DNA from: Cepaea nemoralis
Lineage: Eukaryota; Mollusca; Gastropoda; Stylommatophora; Helicidae
Reading direction: 5' to 3'
NCBI GenBank assembly: GCA_014155875.1
Contig: JACEFZ010006318.1
Coordinates: 155,001-219,000, forward strand
Length of the DNA stretch: 64,000 nucleotides
The first letter of the stretch is position 1; the number at the start of each line of letters is the position of its first letter. Made by a program: the position numbers and the translations under genes. Below are positions 38,806 through 50,089 of this stretch, one piece after another. The notes below the pieces were generated by a model. That model worked only from the letters and a program-made list of their open reading frames with translations, had not been told where the DNA came from and ran no database searches.

Positions 38806-39411
38806 CTACCCCCATGACAGAGAGTACGGACAGGACTGTGCCCATGTCCTATGTCTGTCCTCTCCATCATGTCCTTTGGTGACCTTGACACGCTCTAATT
38901 TCACCAACTGACTCTTTGAGACAGTGAGCAGTCCTAGTCCATAATCAATCACTGAGAGGATCAAGTGCTGGTATAGCGTGAAAAGAATTCTCTGCCCTGT
39001 GTCCATTGCAGCCACAGCCCCAAGTGCACCGAGTCCCTTTTGAGATCTTGTCACAACCGTCTCCACATGGTCCTTGAAGGACAGGCTCCTGTCAAATGTG
39101 ATTTCCATATACTTCAGTTTGTTCTCTCTGTTCACGCTTCTACCATCTATCGTGAGGCTTGGGACATCAGTTCTCACAATCCTGTTGTCCAGAGAGCACC
39201 ACAAAACAGCTGCCTTTTCCGGGTGGATGATAGCACTCATTTCAGTGCACCAGTCAATCACATTGTCTACTGTTGCCTGTAGCTCCTGGGCTGTTTTCTC
39301 CCTATCTCTCCCCTGCCTATATGCAAGAATATCACCTGGAAATGTTAGTATCCTTCCAACCTCTGCTGCTTCTAGGTTTGCAATCTTGCTCATATACACG
39401 TTAAAGAGCAC
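38806..39411 (-). pseudogene. Duplicated LINE RT fragment
   Basis: Same open frame as 33118-33723 (LFNVYMSKIANL ... FPGDILAYRQG ... SFKDHVETVV). Here the RNase H part is missing because the duplication starts at the palindrome, confirming that the duplicated unit is a cut piece and not an independent retrotransposition. Confidence 0.85.
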
Positions 39412-40224
39412 CGGTGAGATTGCAGATCTCTGTGGCAGTCCCGGGGTTAAAATATGTGGCTCTGAGGTCCATGCACCCAGACGGAGAGCAACCCGACGAG
39501 AGTGCAGGACAGCCGCTATCTAGTTCACCAACCAGGGAGTTGAGTTGAGTTAAGAACAAACATCACTGCACTCAGGACATTTCCATACGTGCTCCGTCTC
39601 CTTGTTCAACAGCCAGCGAAGAGTCATACTACTAATCGTTCCCACAGCCATCTTGTCTTCTTATGTCCTTTTGGTGCCCACACATCTAGCAACCGTACTT
39701 TGGTAACATAAGTCTCACTCCAAAAGATTCAAACTCCGTTTTGGTCTCAGACAACATGCATCAGACTTAAAAGAGATCCCTGTGTGTCGTCGTTGGGGAT
39801 ACGGAGTGCGTGCTCGATGCTCTATGCGACGTTATGGGCAGACCGCTCTGTGGAAAGAGATCGCGCCATCATATGGGATACACCCATTTCAATCCTCGTG
39901 CCTTTAACTTTAAACATGTCAAATTTAAAACTCAAGTTTTCCAGAGGATTCACAAACAACCAACCAACCGTCAACAATTGCATTAATTCCGCCACGGCAT
40001 GTTTTCTTAGATAGCATGGAGGAATGTCATCAATAAAAAAAAAACGATCATAGAACGGTCAAGAACACCGAGGACCCGGCGGAGTCTTTGGAGAGACATG
40101 AGCGCCTACGCCACTCTGCAAAGCGCACGATGATGATCATTCATAGTGTATCTTAATCTGATAGTTAATGAGTTAAATGCAAGTATATTATGTTTATAAA
40201 TGACATTTGATTATAAATACTTAC

Positions 40225-40342
40225 CTCCATATGCAATGTGGATTTGTTGTGGCTGTTTATTAGGATCTGCGTCAATGACAATGATCAAACAAAACAAAAA
40301 CAGCAGTACAGTTTTCAAAGCAAATTTGACAATTAGAGCCAT
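40225..40342 (-). CDS. Second ACP7 first exon (orphan or alternative)
   Basis: Same 39-codon signal-peptide reading as 34543-34660, starting at ATG 40342-40340. A 6-nt deletion changes the donor from gtaagga to the consensus gtaagtat. No ACP7 exon 2 follows before the copy A exon 1, so it either is a dead duplicate or splices across to exon 2 at 31584, acting as an alternative promoter for copy A. Confidence 0.75.
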
Positions 40343-40786
40343 GTTTGTTACACATTCAAATGGTTTCTGATTAAGTGATTTACAAGTGAATTATCACTGC
40401 AGCTGTAAAGATTGCCCCTGCACTATCTAATCTAAAATGCACCCATGGACTTATCCGACACGCAGTAGTGATAACTGAAGTTGCTTTTCTTGATCGACCA
40501 TCGATTCGATGTTATCTTCGTCTGGTTTTGATGTTGCTCACAGTCACAGGACTGCAAACGTGACCTTAATGCTGGGGTTGAAGTTCAAGGACGAACCTAT
40601 TAATCTGTTAAAGGGGCAGTCGTATTATAAATGAGATTACCTTCCTAGACCGGCGCGTGGGGCTTGCGGGATAGCGGGATATGCAGTTTCATAATCATCT
40701 GACACACTTAGTTGGGGGTTCGAAATCAACCGTGCGTTTATTTTCATGGAATGAGACGTCGGGCGTTCAGAAACCAATCTCTAAGT

Positions 40787-41430
40787 TTTTGTTTTTTTTG
40801 GGTTTTGTTCGCATATCCTTTACAGGACATCGCTGTCAATATCAGTAGTCAGTAGCATCTTCCAGCTGATTGTTGATTTCTTGGCAAGATTACGCTCAGT
40901 AGTTTGCCATTGCTTTCTGCGCGACTGGTTGGCTCACACACCCCATAAGTTACCGACACGGAGAGCAGTGGCGTCACTGGGGTTGGTGTCACCCAGTGCG
41001 GTAAACTCTTGGTGTCATCCCTCTAGACTTTCACCATGGTCTTCTTCCGAGTGTTCCTGTACCATATATAATCGCATATAGTAATGTTTGTAAAATAAGT
41101 CAAAAAGTTAATAAGGACATAAGAAAGAAAACAAATTGAACAATATAACTTCAATACTTCAGGTAAAACATAAATAAAGAACTTCGACAAACTCGGACAA
41201 AGTTAAATTTTTGTTATTTTGCTATGTCTGCTTTGTCAAATTTGTAATCTTTTTATTTTGGTGTCACCCCTTGATGGTGTCACCCGGTGCGGCCCGCACC
41301 CCCCGCACCCCCCTAGTGACGCCCCTGACGGAGAGAACCACCACCAATTCTCGCGCACGTCACCTTACTTAGAGAGTAGGCCTATACGGGATTACGGAGA
41401 AAGTCGTGTAACTCCTCGACCAGGGAGACA
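40787..41430 (-). mobile_element. SINE family 1 interrupted by a hAT-like element
   Basis: Left part 40787-40965 and right part 41336-41430 join to a normal SINE 1 ending at the head complement cgaccagggagac. Imperfect target duplication aatctctaagt / aatggctaagt at 40776-40786 and 41431-41441. Confidence 0.87.
40966..41327. mobile_element. Non-autonomous hAT-like TIR element (362 bp)
   Basis: Ends cagtggcgtcactggggt and (reverse) caggggcgtcactagggg are inverted repeats matching at 15 of 18 positions. An 8-bp target duplication acggagag (40958-40965 and 41328-41335) restores the host SINE when one copy is removed. 8-bp duplications and CAG-GGCG ends fit the hAT superfamily. No transposase. 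Confidence 0.88.
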
Positions 41431-41719
41431 ATGGCTAAGTACTCAACTAAAATTAAAATAGACTACTAAATCACAAACAGCCAAATAAAATTATGAATGC
41501 CATGGTTGTTTTCATCGTCCTGTAAAACAAAAAGAACATACAACTAACTGTAACAAGACTTGAAAGAAATATCATCACGATGTTGCAAGTTCATTGCAGA
41601 ACATCACGGCTCACTGAAATGTTTCTGCAGTCCTTGCCAGTTGTCCTGCCGCATGTACCATCGATACTGTCCTATATCGAGGAACCATGCCATCGTATAC
41701 AGTGCTGTCTAAACCTCAA

Positions 41720-42863
41720 TGACATCTAGTATGACAAACCACAGTGACATTTAGTATGACAAACCACAGTGACATTTAGTATGACAAACCACAGTGACAT
41801 TTAGTATGACAAACCACAGGGACATTTAGTATGACAAACCACAGTGACATTTAGTATGACAAACCACAGTGACATTTAGTATGACAAACCACCGGGACAT
41901 TTAGTATGACAAACCACAGAAACATTTAGTATGACAAACCACAGGGACATTTAGTATGACAAACCACAGGGACATTTAGTATGACAAACCACAGGGACAT
42001 TTAGTATGACAAACCACAGTGACATATAGTATGACAAACGACAGTGACATAACCAAAGTGACATTTAGTATGACAAACCACAGGGACATTTACTATGACA
42101 AACCACAGTGACATTTAGTATGACAAACCACAGGGACATTTAGTATGACAAACCACATTGACATTTGGTATGACAAACCACAGTGACATTTAGTATGACA
42201 AACCACAGTGACATTTAGTATGACAAACCACAGTGACATTTAGTATGACAAACCACAGTGACATTTAGTATGACAAACCACAGGGACATTTAGTATGACA
42301 AGCCACAGGGACATTTAGTATGACAAGCCACAGGGACATTTAGTATGACAAACCACAGGGACATTTAGTATGACAAACCACAGTGACATTTAGTATGACA
42401 AACCACAGTGACATTTAGTATGACAAACCACAGAGACATTTAGTATGACAAACGACAGTGACACAAACCACAGTGACATTTAGTATGACAAACCACAGTG
42501 ACATTTAGTATGACAAACCACAGTGACATTTGGTATGACAAACCACAGTGACATTTAGTATGACAAACCGCAGTGACATTTAGTATGACAAACCACAGTG
42601 ACATTTAGTATGACAAACCACAGTGACATTTAGTATGACAAACCACAGTGACATTTAGTATGACAAACCACAGTGACATTTAGTATGACAAACCACAGTG
42701 ACATTTAGTATGACAAACCACAGTGACATTTAGTATGACAAACCACAGTGACATTTAGTATGACAAACCACAGTGACATTTAGTATGACAAACCACAGTG
42801 ACATTTAGTATGACAAACCACAGTGACATTTAGTATGACAAACCACAGTGACATTTAGTACGA
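41720..42863. repeat. 25-bp minisatellite, about 45 units
   Basis: Unit acatttagtatgacaaacca plus cagtg. The right third is almost uniform; the left two thirds alternate cagtg and caggg variants, with two short deletions near 42040 and 42465. Confidence 0.95.
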
Positions 42864-42964
42864 CCGAAATATTCCAGTTTCCCAGACAGGATTCTGTTTA
42901 TAAGCCAGTTTTCTTAGATGGTCAGATTCTCGCAGAATCACGATTTCAAGTATAATTGACGCTC

Positions 42965-43205
42965 TTTCTTTGCATGTCCTATTTACAGGACATCGCTGTC
43001 AACACCAGCATTTTACTGCTGTTGATGTCTTGGCAAGTTAACGTTCAGTAGTTTGCCATTGCTTTCTGAACGACCAGCTTCCACACCAACACGTTTAAAC
43101 TCAGCGCGACACGGTCTGCCGCCAAATCGATCGCAAGCTGTGCTTCGAACGCGGGTAAGATGGCTCACGAATCGCGTCCGCAAACTCTTAGCTACTGAGT
43201 CCGGC
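42965..43205 (-). mobile_element. SINE with family-1 tail and head type 3
   Basis: Plus strand: catgtcctatttacaggaca, tcagtagtttgccattgctt, then cggtctgccgccaaatcgat and, on the minus strand, a tRNA-like head with ggactcagtagctaagag and a B-box-like cgcgttcgaagc. Confidence 0.78.
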
Positions 43206-43355
43206 CATTTGACGCTACTTCCATCCATCCATCATGCGCCATGCCGATAAGCGAGGGTGGTCATGTTTTTCCATCTCACTCGATCACCATAATCGTGGAT
43301 CAGCCCCATGTTTCTGTCTCGACCATGCCACATGGCCAAGCCATACAGGTATTTA
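43206..43355 (-). mobile_element. LINE 3' end interrupted by mariner
   Basis: atgcgccatgccgataagcg to aagccatacaggtattta matches 60455-60580, where the sequence continues without break. The interruption lies at a TA, the mariner target. Confidence 0.65.
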
Positions 43356-44545
43356 CAAAGGACTTCTCATAAGGCCACGAAGGAGTAGGCGGAGAAAATT
43401 GAAATTTGGCACAGTGCTTATTCCTTCTCAATGTAGCCACCACCTGAATTTATGCATTTCTGCCATCTCTGCGTGACCTTGAAAAGACCTTCAGAATAAA
43501 ACAACCTATTTTTCGAACTAAACCAGTTTTCACAAGCCAGTATGACATCTTCGTCACTGTCAAAACGATTTCTTTTCAGCTGTTTTTTTAAGATTTGGGA
43601 AAAGAAAAAAGTCTGATGGAGCCAAATCTGGAGAATATGGTGGGTGTGGAAGAATTTCAATATTCAAATCGTTGGCAGTTTGCAGCACAAGCCGTGCTTT
43701 ATGGGAGGGCGCGTTGTCTTGAGGCAAAGGTTGCGTACGCGCTATCCCTCGTTTTCTGGTCACAGCCTTTCTTAGTTTGATAAGGAGATCTGCACAGTAC
43801 TGCCCATTAACCGTGTTGCCATGAAGCATGTAATCTTTCAATATGACACCTTTGACGTCCCAAAAAACAGTCAGCATCACTTTTCTTGCAGATTTTTGTG
43901 CTCTTGGCTTGACATGTGTTGGCGAGCCCGGGTTTTCCACTGCATGCTGGCAATTTTGGATTCTGGGTCATAATGGTGAATCCAAGTCTCATCTACCGTC
44001 ACCATGGTCGTCAACATGTTTTCTACCGCTATATGTTGAGCAACTGGCCACAGAAATCAACCCGTGTTTGTTTCTGTTCAAATGTCAGCAGGCGCGGGAC
44101 CTAGCGGGCACACACTTTTCTCATGTTCAGTCTGTTGTGTAAAATTCTAAAAACTGTACTCTTACTCAGTTTTGCTGAACCCGTTATCTCTGCAATTGTC
44201 ATTTTCCTATCTCGGCCTATGATTTTCTTCACTGTTGCAGCATTTGCATCATTGCACTCTGAGGGCGGTCGTCCTGATCTTGGCAGATCAGCAACTTGGG
44301 AACGGCCACACTTAAACTGCAAACACCAAACTTTTACAGAAACATATGAAGGACAGACTTCCTCAAACACTGGCTCCATCCTTCTGTGTATTTCTGTAGG
44401 TGTTTTTCCCTGTAACATCAAGAATTTTATCACAGTCCTGGCGTATGATTTCTCCATTGTTCTGACAAACCGTTGGATGTGCAGATCTGGTCAATAGGGT
44501 GTGTTGTGCCATGCACCATATCGAAAAAACCAGTTGAGGAGGGAA
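43356..44545 (-). mobile_element. Mariner (Tc1/mariner) transposon, inactive
   Basis: About 1.2 kb with one transposase-derived frame, inserted at TA in a LINE end. Limits are approximate because I could not pair clear terminal inverted repeats. Confidence 0.75.
43418..44457 (-). pseudogene. Mariner transposase, broken
   Basis: Minus strand from MEKSYARTVIKFLMLQGK, with helix-turn-helix region (DLPRSGRPP, AEITGSAKLSKSTV), then MRKVCAR followed by an in-frame TAG, then VDETWIHHYDPES (first catalytic Asp), KVMLTVFWDVKGVIL, PQDNAPSHKA (second Asp) and YSPDLAPSDFFLFP (third Asp, 34-residue spacing type DD34D). Several stops and a one-base deletion after the first catalytic segment make it nonfunctional. 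Full-length mariner transposase is about 345 residues, which fits this span. Confidence 0.88.
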
Positions 44546-44569
44546 ATTCATATTTCATGTGTCCATTAA

Positions 44570-45340
44570 AACATCTCATCTCATCTCATCTCATCATGTT
44601 CCTCTTGTACCTTGCGGTGTCGAGGTGAAGTATAAGCATCATGAGAGTGCCCGATTATGGGCTTCATATATCGATATTCCCATGGACTCTGCTATTCCCT
44701 CCGTCCAACGTTTACGTAGTCGGCCTCTTCCTTTGTTTCCATCTGTTCTGTACATTATTGCTTGTTGTGGTATGCTATTGACTGGTAACCTGATTGCAAG
44801 GCCAAACCATCTGACCTGCTGCTTTCTAATAAAATCTAGTGCTGCTTTAACCCCCACTTTAGTTCTGATTTCTTCATTTCTGATCTTGTCCAGGTTTGGC
44901 ATTGGTAGCATAGAGTTGGTAGGAAGATTGTGTTGTAAAGTGCTTTCTTAGTAGTTATTGATACATGTTTGTTCTGTAGTATTGGTGTCATTTGTCCAAT
45001 GAGTTGGTTTGCCTTATTGCTAAACATGTGCCAAATTTCAATTTGTTCCGCCTACCCCTTCATGGTCAGGCTAAAGACTTACGAGAAGCCCCTTGTAATT
45101 CTTGGTCTTCCCTTTGGTCTTCTCCCTTCGATCTTGCCAGTTGTCACCAAGTTCTCCAATTCATTTCGTCTCATAACATACTCAAAAAATTTTGACTGTC
45201 TACGTCTAATGTCTCTAATCGGTTTACGATCTTCATTTGTTTCTTGTAGGACTTGTTCGTTGGCTTTTCTGTCTGTCGATGATATTCTTTGCATTTTTCT
45301 CAGAAACCACATTTCCACAACCATCAGACGCTACGTATCT
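44570..45340 (-). mobile_element. Non-LTR C-terminal fragments
   Basis: Minus strand reads LGQMTPILQNKHVSITTKKA, LPTLCYQCQTWTRS, GLAIRLPVNSIPQQA and a basic GRGRLRKRWTEGI. A second fragment (45324-45079) reads VEMWFLRKMQRISSTD, YVMRRNELENLVTTGKIEGR, RPKGRPRI. Two LINE types abut at about 45030-45080. Confidence 0.75.
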
Positions 45341-45410
45341 GAATTATAAAACACAAAAGGGCCGAACAAGGTATTGTTGGTATAGATACAATTCAAAACA
45401 ATTAGCTACA

Positions 45411-45510
45411 TAAGTTAGTTGCATATCCTTTAAATGACGTCGCAGTCAATCCCAGCATTTTTTCTGTTGTGATCTCTAGGAAAGTTTACGTTCAGTAGTT
45501 TGAACAATTA
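45411..45510 (-). mobile_element. SINE tail fragment
   Basis: gttgcatatcctttaaatga and ttacgttcagtagttt, the shared tail and core. Confidence 0.55.
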
Positions 45511-45639
45511 GTAAATAGACAAAATAATACCCAGAGATGTGGCTTTACATAAACAAGAGTAGCACCGCGGCGGTCGCAATCTGATTATTGATCGGCCACA
45601 GTGGCCACGATCTCGGAGCCTTCGCGGTAGTGCAACCTT

Positions 45640-45870
45640 AGGAATTTCCGTAGCGAAGTAGTTATGCCGCCTGACTTGCTCTCCGAAGGTTGTGGGTTCA
45701 ATTCTAGGCTACGTCATTCAGCTCACCATCACAATTTTCTCGGAGACCCCTAGAGATCGTTGTTGAAGCTATCAAGTTCGTGCTTTGTGCCACGTTTTCA
45801 GCGGGCCGCTCTGCGGAAACAGACCGAGCCATATAGGATAAAACGCGGTGCAATGAAGTCGACCCTCTTT
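45640..45870 (+). mobile_element. tRNA-derived SINE, family 4
   Basis: Head gtagcgaagtagttatgccg and B-box-like gtgggttcaattct, then gctttgtgccacgttttcag, ccgctctgcggaaacagacc and the GC-rich body also seen, inverted and better preserved, at 47610-47860. Confidence 0.8.
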
Positions 45871-46194
45871 CCTTTTCCTAGTGCAGCCTATCCACAGTGT
45901 TCCCTATCCACAGTAGCCCTATTCCCTATCCACTGTGTTACCAGTCTGGCCAATGTTCTAAGAATTGTCATGCCTCTTCGTAGATATGAAGGTCAATCAC
46001 CGGTATTGCTCGCTCCATACTGATTCATGTGTTTAGAGAGGGGAAGGAAAACTCCGCAATCTAGGGATAAACTATGACCGCAGCGTGTCTTGAGTCACCA
46101 TAAACAGAGTTATGTTGTTCTGTTTTGTTCGGCCTGTGGCTCAGTAGATCAGATTTCGACAATATTTTTTTTTGGGGTTTACTTTCCCTAGACC

Positions 46195-46975
46195 AGTCCA
46201 GATGACACATTATTGTTGGCGGATAATTCAACAGACCTACAACAATTGTTGGACATTGTAGTAACAGAGTGTGCAAGGAAAGGACTCTCCTTGAATATCA
46301 AGAAAACAGTAACAATGGTGATATTAAAGAAAATAGTGACACCAAAATATGACATAGAAATAGAAGGGACAATTCTTACCAAGTGAATAATTTTAACTAC
46401 CTAGGGGCATTTATAACATCAGATGGAAGATGTACAACAGAGATTAAGAGCAGAATAGGGCAAGCAAAGGCCGCATTTAAGAAAATGAAGATTATCTTAA
46501 GCAATAAGTCACTATCACTGAATGTAAGAAAGAGAGTGCTGAAATGCTATGTAGAACCAGTTTTGCTGTATGGCAGTGAATCTTCGAATGTAAATGAACA
46601 AATTAAGAAGAAATTAGAAGCAACAGAGATGTGGTTCCTGAGACGAATGTTGCGAATATCTTGGACTGCCAGAGTAACTAACAACGACTGCCTGATATTG
46701 GCTAATATAACTAGAACATTATATACAACAATAAGGTAGAGACAAACATCTTTCTTCGGTCATGTGATGAGGAGAGAGGCACTGGAGAACATCGTGACAA
46801 CTGGACAGATCGTGAGGAAGAGAGGCAGAGACAGACAAAGAGAAATGAGGCTAGATGGATTGAGACGGTGGCATGGAGGAATACCATCAGCAGAGTTGAT
46901 CCAGAACACCAACTACCGAGATCTGTGGAGAGCCATGAACGCCTACGCCAGCCGGCAGGGCACTTGATGATGATG
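46195..46975 (+). mobile_element. Non-LTR RT C-terminal region with 3' tail
   Basis: Plus strand: DDTLLLADNSTDLQQLLDIV, then FNYLGAFITSDGRCTTEI, KCYVEPVLLYGSES, EMWFLRRMLRISW and after one stop SFFGHVMRREALENIVTTGQ, ending RAMNAYASRQGT and a (GAT)n tail. This is the reference for the many antisense 3' fragments elsewhere in the window. A stop after LYTTIR disables it. Confidence 0.85.
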
Positions 46976-47608
46976 ATGATGAGACCAGTCCAAAATGGAA
47001 GACTCTACCAGTAGACACGATACCGTCGGCATAGCTTTTCTTGGGGGTATTGCAACACGTAGACCCATCTACCACTTTAAAGCGGAGAGACGCAACAAAG
47101 TTAGTTAGCTTGTCATACAAACGTCACGTTGATAACACTATACATCAAAGCAAACTGGAATTGGTAGCATCCAGAACTAAAGCAGGCACTTACATGCAAC
47201 AGATATTGCTCTACCTCCTATACAATTATCTGCTACTGTCCGTTACTAAACGTGGACTGTACGTACTTTTTCACTGTCGGTAATGAAGTGCGAAAAATTG
47301 GAACTTATCCAAAATGACGGGTTGTAAATTGTGCTGAAGTGAACAGCACATACTCTATTTAAAACGAATCTGTACATTCTAGACCTCTTTTTAGTCTTTC
47401 AAATATGCGCTGACCAGGTACCGAGCTTATTTAGTTAATTAACTAGTTGATAGATCATGCTCACTGCACATGCAACCATTCAATCCATAATTTATATCCT
47501 CCTCAGTATCTTCCTCAACGTGTCGTGATATGCGACACCAGTTCTGTGTTAATTTCATATTCATATTTAGCCCCTACACAGTGCTTTTGTCTGACTTCAT
47601 TCTCTCTC
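46976..47608. other. Unassigned DNA
   Basis: No supported gene; an 80-residue plus frame at 47041-47283 has no recognised features. Confidence 0.4.
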
Positions 47609-47609
47609 T

Positions 47610-47860
47610 AACTTGATATTCTCGCTAATTGGTTAAAAAGTCGATTAAAAGTCGGCAGGGTCGACTTCATTGCACCTTCTTTGCACCGGGTTTTATCCCA
47701 TATGGCTCGGTCTCTTTTTCTCAACGCGGAAAGCGTCGCACCAAGCACGAACTCCGTGGCTATAGCGACGACCCACAGGAGTCTCCGAAGGACGCGGCCC
47801 GGAATCGAACCCACAACCTTCTGAGCCCTAGTCAAACGGCTTGACCACTTCGCTCATTGG
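47610..47860 (-). mobile_element. tRNA-derived SINE, family 4
   Basis: Minus strand begins gagcgaagtggtcaagccgt (A box), then gtgggttcgattccgggc (B box), followed by the body gctatagccacggagttcgt and gaagtcgaccctgcc. Best copy of the family in the window. Confidence 0.85.
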
Positions 47861-47869
47861 TAAATGTCG

Positions 47870-48780
47870 CAAGTCGTAGGTGGGAGGAGCACACCGTCAG
47901 GCTGTTCGCCGTCGAGAGCAAGAGGTCTTGTCTCCCACTCCGTGTTTGATGTGCTGAAGCGAATGGGCATGAAAGGACGATCAAGAGCCCTGGCTCAGAA
48001 ACAACTGTATGAGGCAGCTGAAAGGGCCTCATGCTGGCTGTGGAACTGTCGCAACCTAGAGTGGAGTGAGTCTCGAACCTAGCTGCAAAACAACATGCAC
48101 AGTAAGACAGAGATCTGCCGATACTGCACCGAACACCACGCCTTCAAGGAATGTCCGCTGGCAAACAGGACAAGGACTCCAGACCGCCCAATGTAAAGAG
48201 AGCGTGCGCCAACTGCCGTGGCAAACACGGAGCAAGGTATCTGGGCTGCCCGTACCCCCAAAGACACAGAGATGTCTTAAAGACCGCCATTACTACAAAG
48301 ACACCAAACAAAGAAGCACTACGGAGGTGCAAGACAGCCACGGGCATCTCACAAGTTCAAAAAGCTCAACTCCAAGGACAGATTGACGAACTGAAGAAAC
48401 AAATCAAGACACTTCTGACTCCGACACCAATCATAAAAACCCAAGAAAAAGACGCAATACTTTTGGACGAGATGAAGGATATTCAGCGCAGCATCCAGCA
48501 ATAGGTGGAACGCATGGCCCAGATGAAGAGAGAGAACGAAAAAATTCTACAAGCCATCAAAACAAAAAGAGAACTTCAAAAAGCCGAAAGGGAACCGACC
48601 CAAAACAAGCCAGCTGAAGCCACGCAAAAGACTAATGAGTGACCACAAGCCGAGGCCAGCAACTCACGTACAACGAACAGTAAATCCAAGGGCATGCAAG
48701 CTATAACGTGGATAATCCACAAAAGCCTAGAATACCTAACGGATGGCGAGTTAGAAAATCTTGAAAATATTTTGCTACAA
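47870..48780 (+). pseudogene. LINE ORF1 (gag-like, two zinc knuckles), frameshifted
   Basis: First knuckle CRYCTEHHAFKEC and then, after a shift near 48190, second knuckle CANCRGKHGARYLGCP, followed by a Lys/Gln-rich coiled-coil-like stretch (AQLQGQIDELKKQIKTL) and a stop at 48502. Paired CCHC knuckles of the CxxCxxxHxxxxxxCP type are typical of ORF1 of Jockey/R1-like LINEs. It probably belongs with the C-terminus at 49640-49790 as one internally deleted element. Confidence 0.78.
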
Positions 48781-49639
48781 ACTCAGTGACACACCTGAAG
48801 ATGAGAAACTCACCAAGATAGCGACGTTGTTCAATGTTCTCGCAGAGATCATACAAGATGACAATGCGGGCTGCCAATCTGACCACGGATGGACCACACA
48901 CAAGAAAATGTAAAAACAAAAAGCAAATAAACCAAAGGATGAGTCCTTATAAGGACTGCATCCTATCAAAACAGACGAGGCAGAAGCCAACACTGACAAC
49001 ATGAACTGCAGGAGTAGATGAACACAAAGGAAAACCCGACGGCAAATCCCCAAGCTAACGTCACAGTTATAAACTCTTCACACTCGATAAACCAGCTAAC
49101 ACTGGCACAGAAACCGAGAGAAACTTAACCCGTACCATAAACCACCACAATATAACTAACGCCACAGAGGCTAGTTGAATGTTGGTAGAAAGTCTTTTCC
49201 TTTTTTCCTACGAATCGTAATCGGTCTTACACCCGCGTGTCCTGCCACACAAATAAAGTTGATGTTTTGTCAGCCATGACCTTCCCAGAGACTTCAGTCG
49301 CTGATTTCAGGCTCAACCTTTCTCAGTCTTCTGAGTATATTCATTGAGTCACTTTAGCTGCCGACATGACTCCACAGACTATTTGTTGTCTAGTCGAAGG
49401 CACTGCGTCTTCCTCCACAGTTCTTCCCCAGCCCCGCACCGTAAATGTCTTCAACATCCTCACATATCGAACAACAATTCTGAAATATCAAGACCGGAAC
49501 TTCTGCCTTTACAATTATAAGGTTTTGTTGTCCGCATTGCCTGCCTAGGCTAATGGCATATTGAAAAGAACTTCCCACACTATACCGCTGGCACATGTAT
49601 CAATCTTTACCTGGTTCTATGTTCTAAAGTACACGAACA

Positions 49640-49800
49640 CGCTGAATAATTTCCTCGTCGTGACATATAATCAGATTGCTACTGGAACTATTAGTGTTAG
49701 AACTCTTCCCTTGCTGCTGAGGATGGAAACGGAGCGCTTATGGGAATGTCCCGAATGCTGTGATGTCGGTTCCTAAATCAAACAATCAATCAAATCTCTT
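49640..49800 (+). mobile_element. Jockey/R1-like LINE 3' end
   Basis: Plus frame reads LPLLLRMETERLWECPECCDVGS and stop, then (AATC)n-like tail, the same C-terminus as at 31945-33835 (minus) and 8185-8520 (minus). Confidence 0.8.
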
Positions 49801-50089
49801 TAAATTGCAGTCCTTCTTTGCTTGATATCACTTTGAAGTGCATTGACTTGGAAGTAGACAGGTGCTCGGAAAATTCTTGCGCTTCCTACAATTGTTGGAC
49901 AATCAAGGAGGCACCTAATCACCCTGATTGCTGTATAGCTGTGCAGCCAGGTATCATGCACGAAATCTTGTTCTATATTCGTTCTCTCTGTGACATTTCA
50001 AATGTTCACCATGTTAAAGCGGGGCACTCCATGTTTTTAAGTATAACACAATTGCTGCCGCAACGTTTGAAGACTACCAACGGCTAGAA

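Larger units (their letters stand above)
38725..40628. repeat. Segmental duplication, copy 2
   Basis: 1904 bp nearly identical to 33037-34946, same orientation. It begins at the palindrome arm and ends at tcgtattat, after which the two loci diverge at once. It contains the LINE RT frame 38806-39411 (201 residues, two changes from the other copy) and a second ACP7 first exon. Confidence 0.95.

Noticed and set aside
41720..42863. Second regularly spaced array as CRISPR or centromeric satellite
   Set aside because: 25-bp contiguous units without spacers; only ~1.1 kb, more like an ordinary minisatellite.
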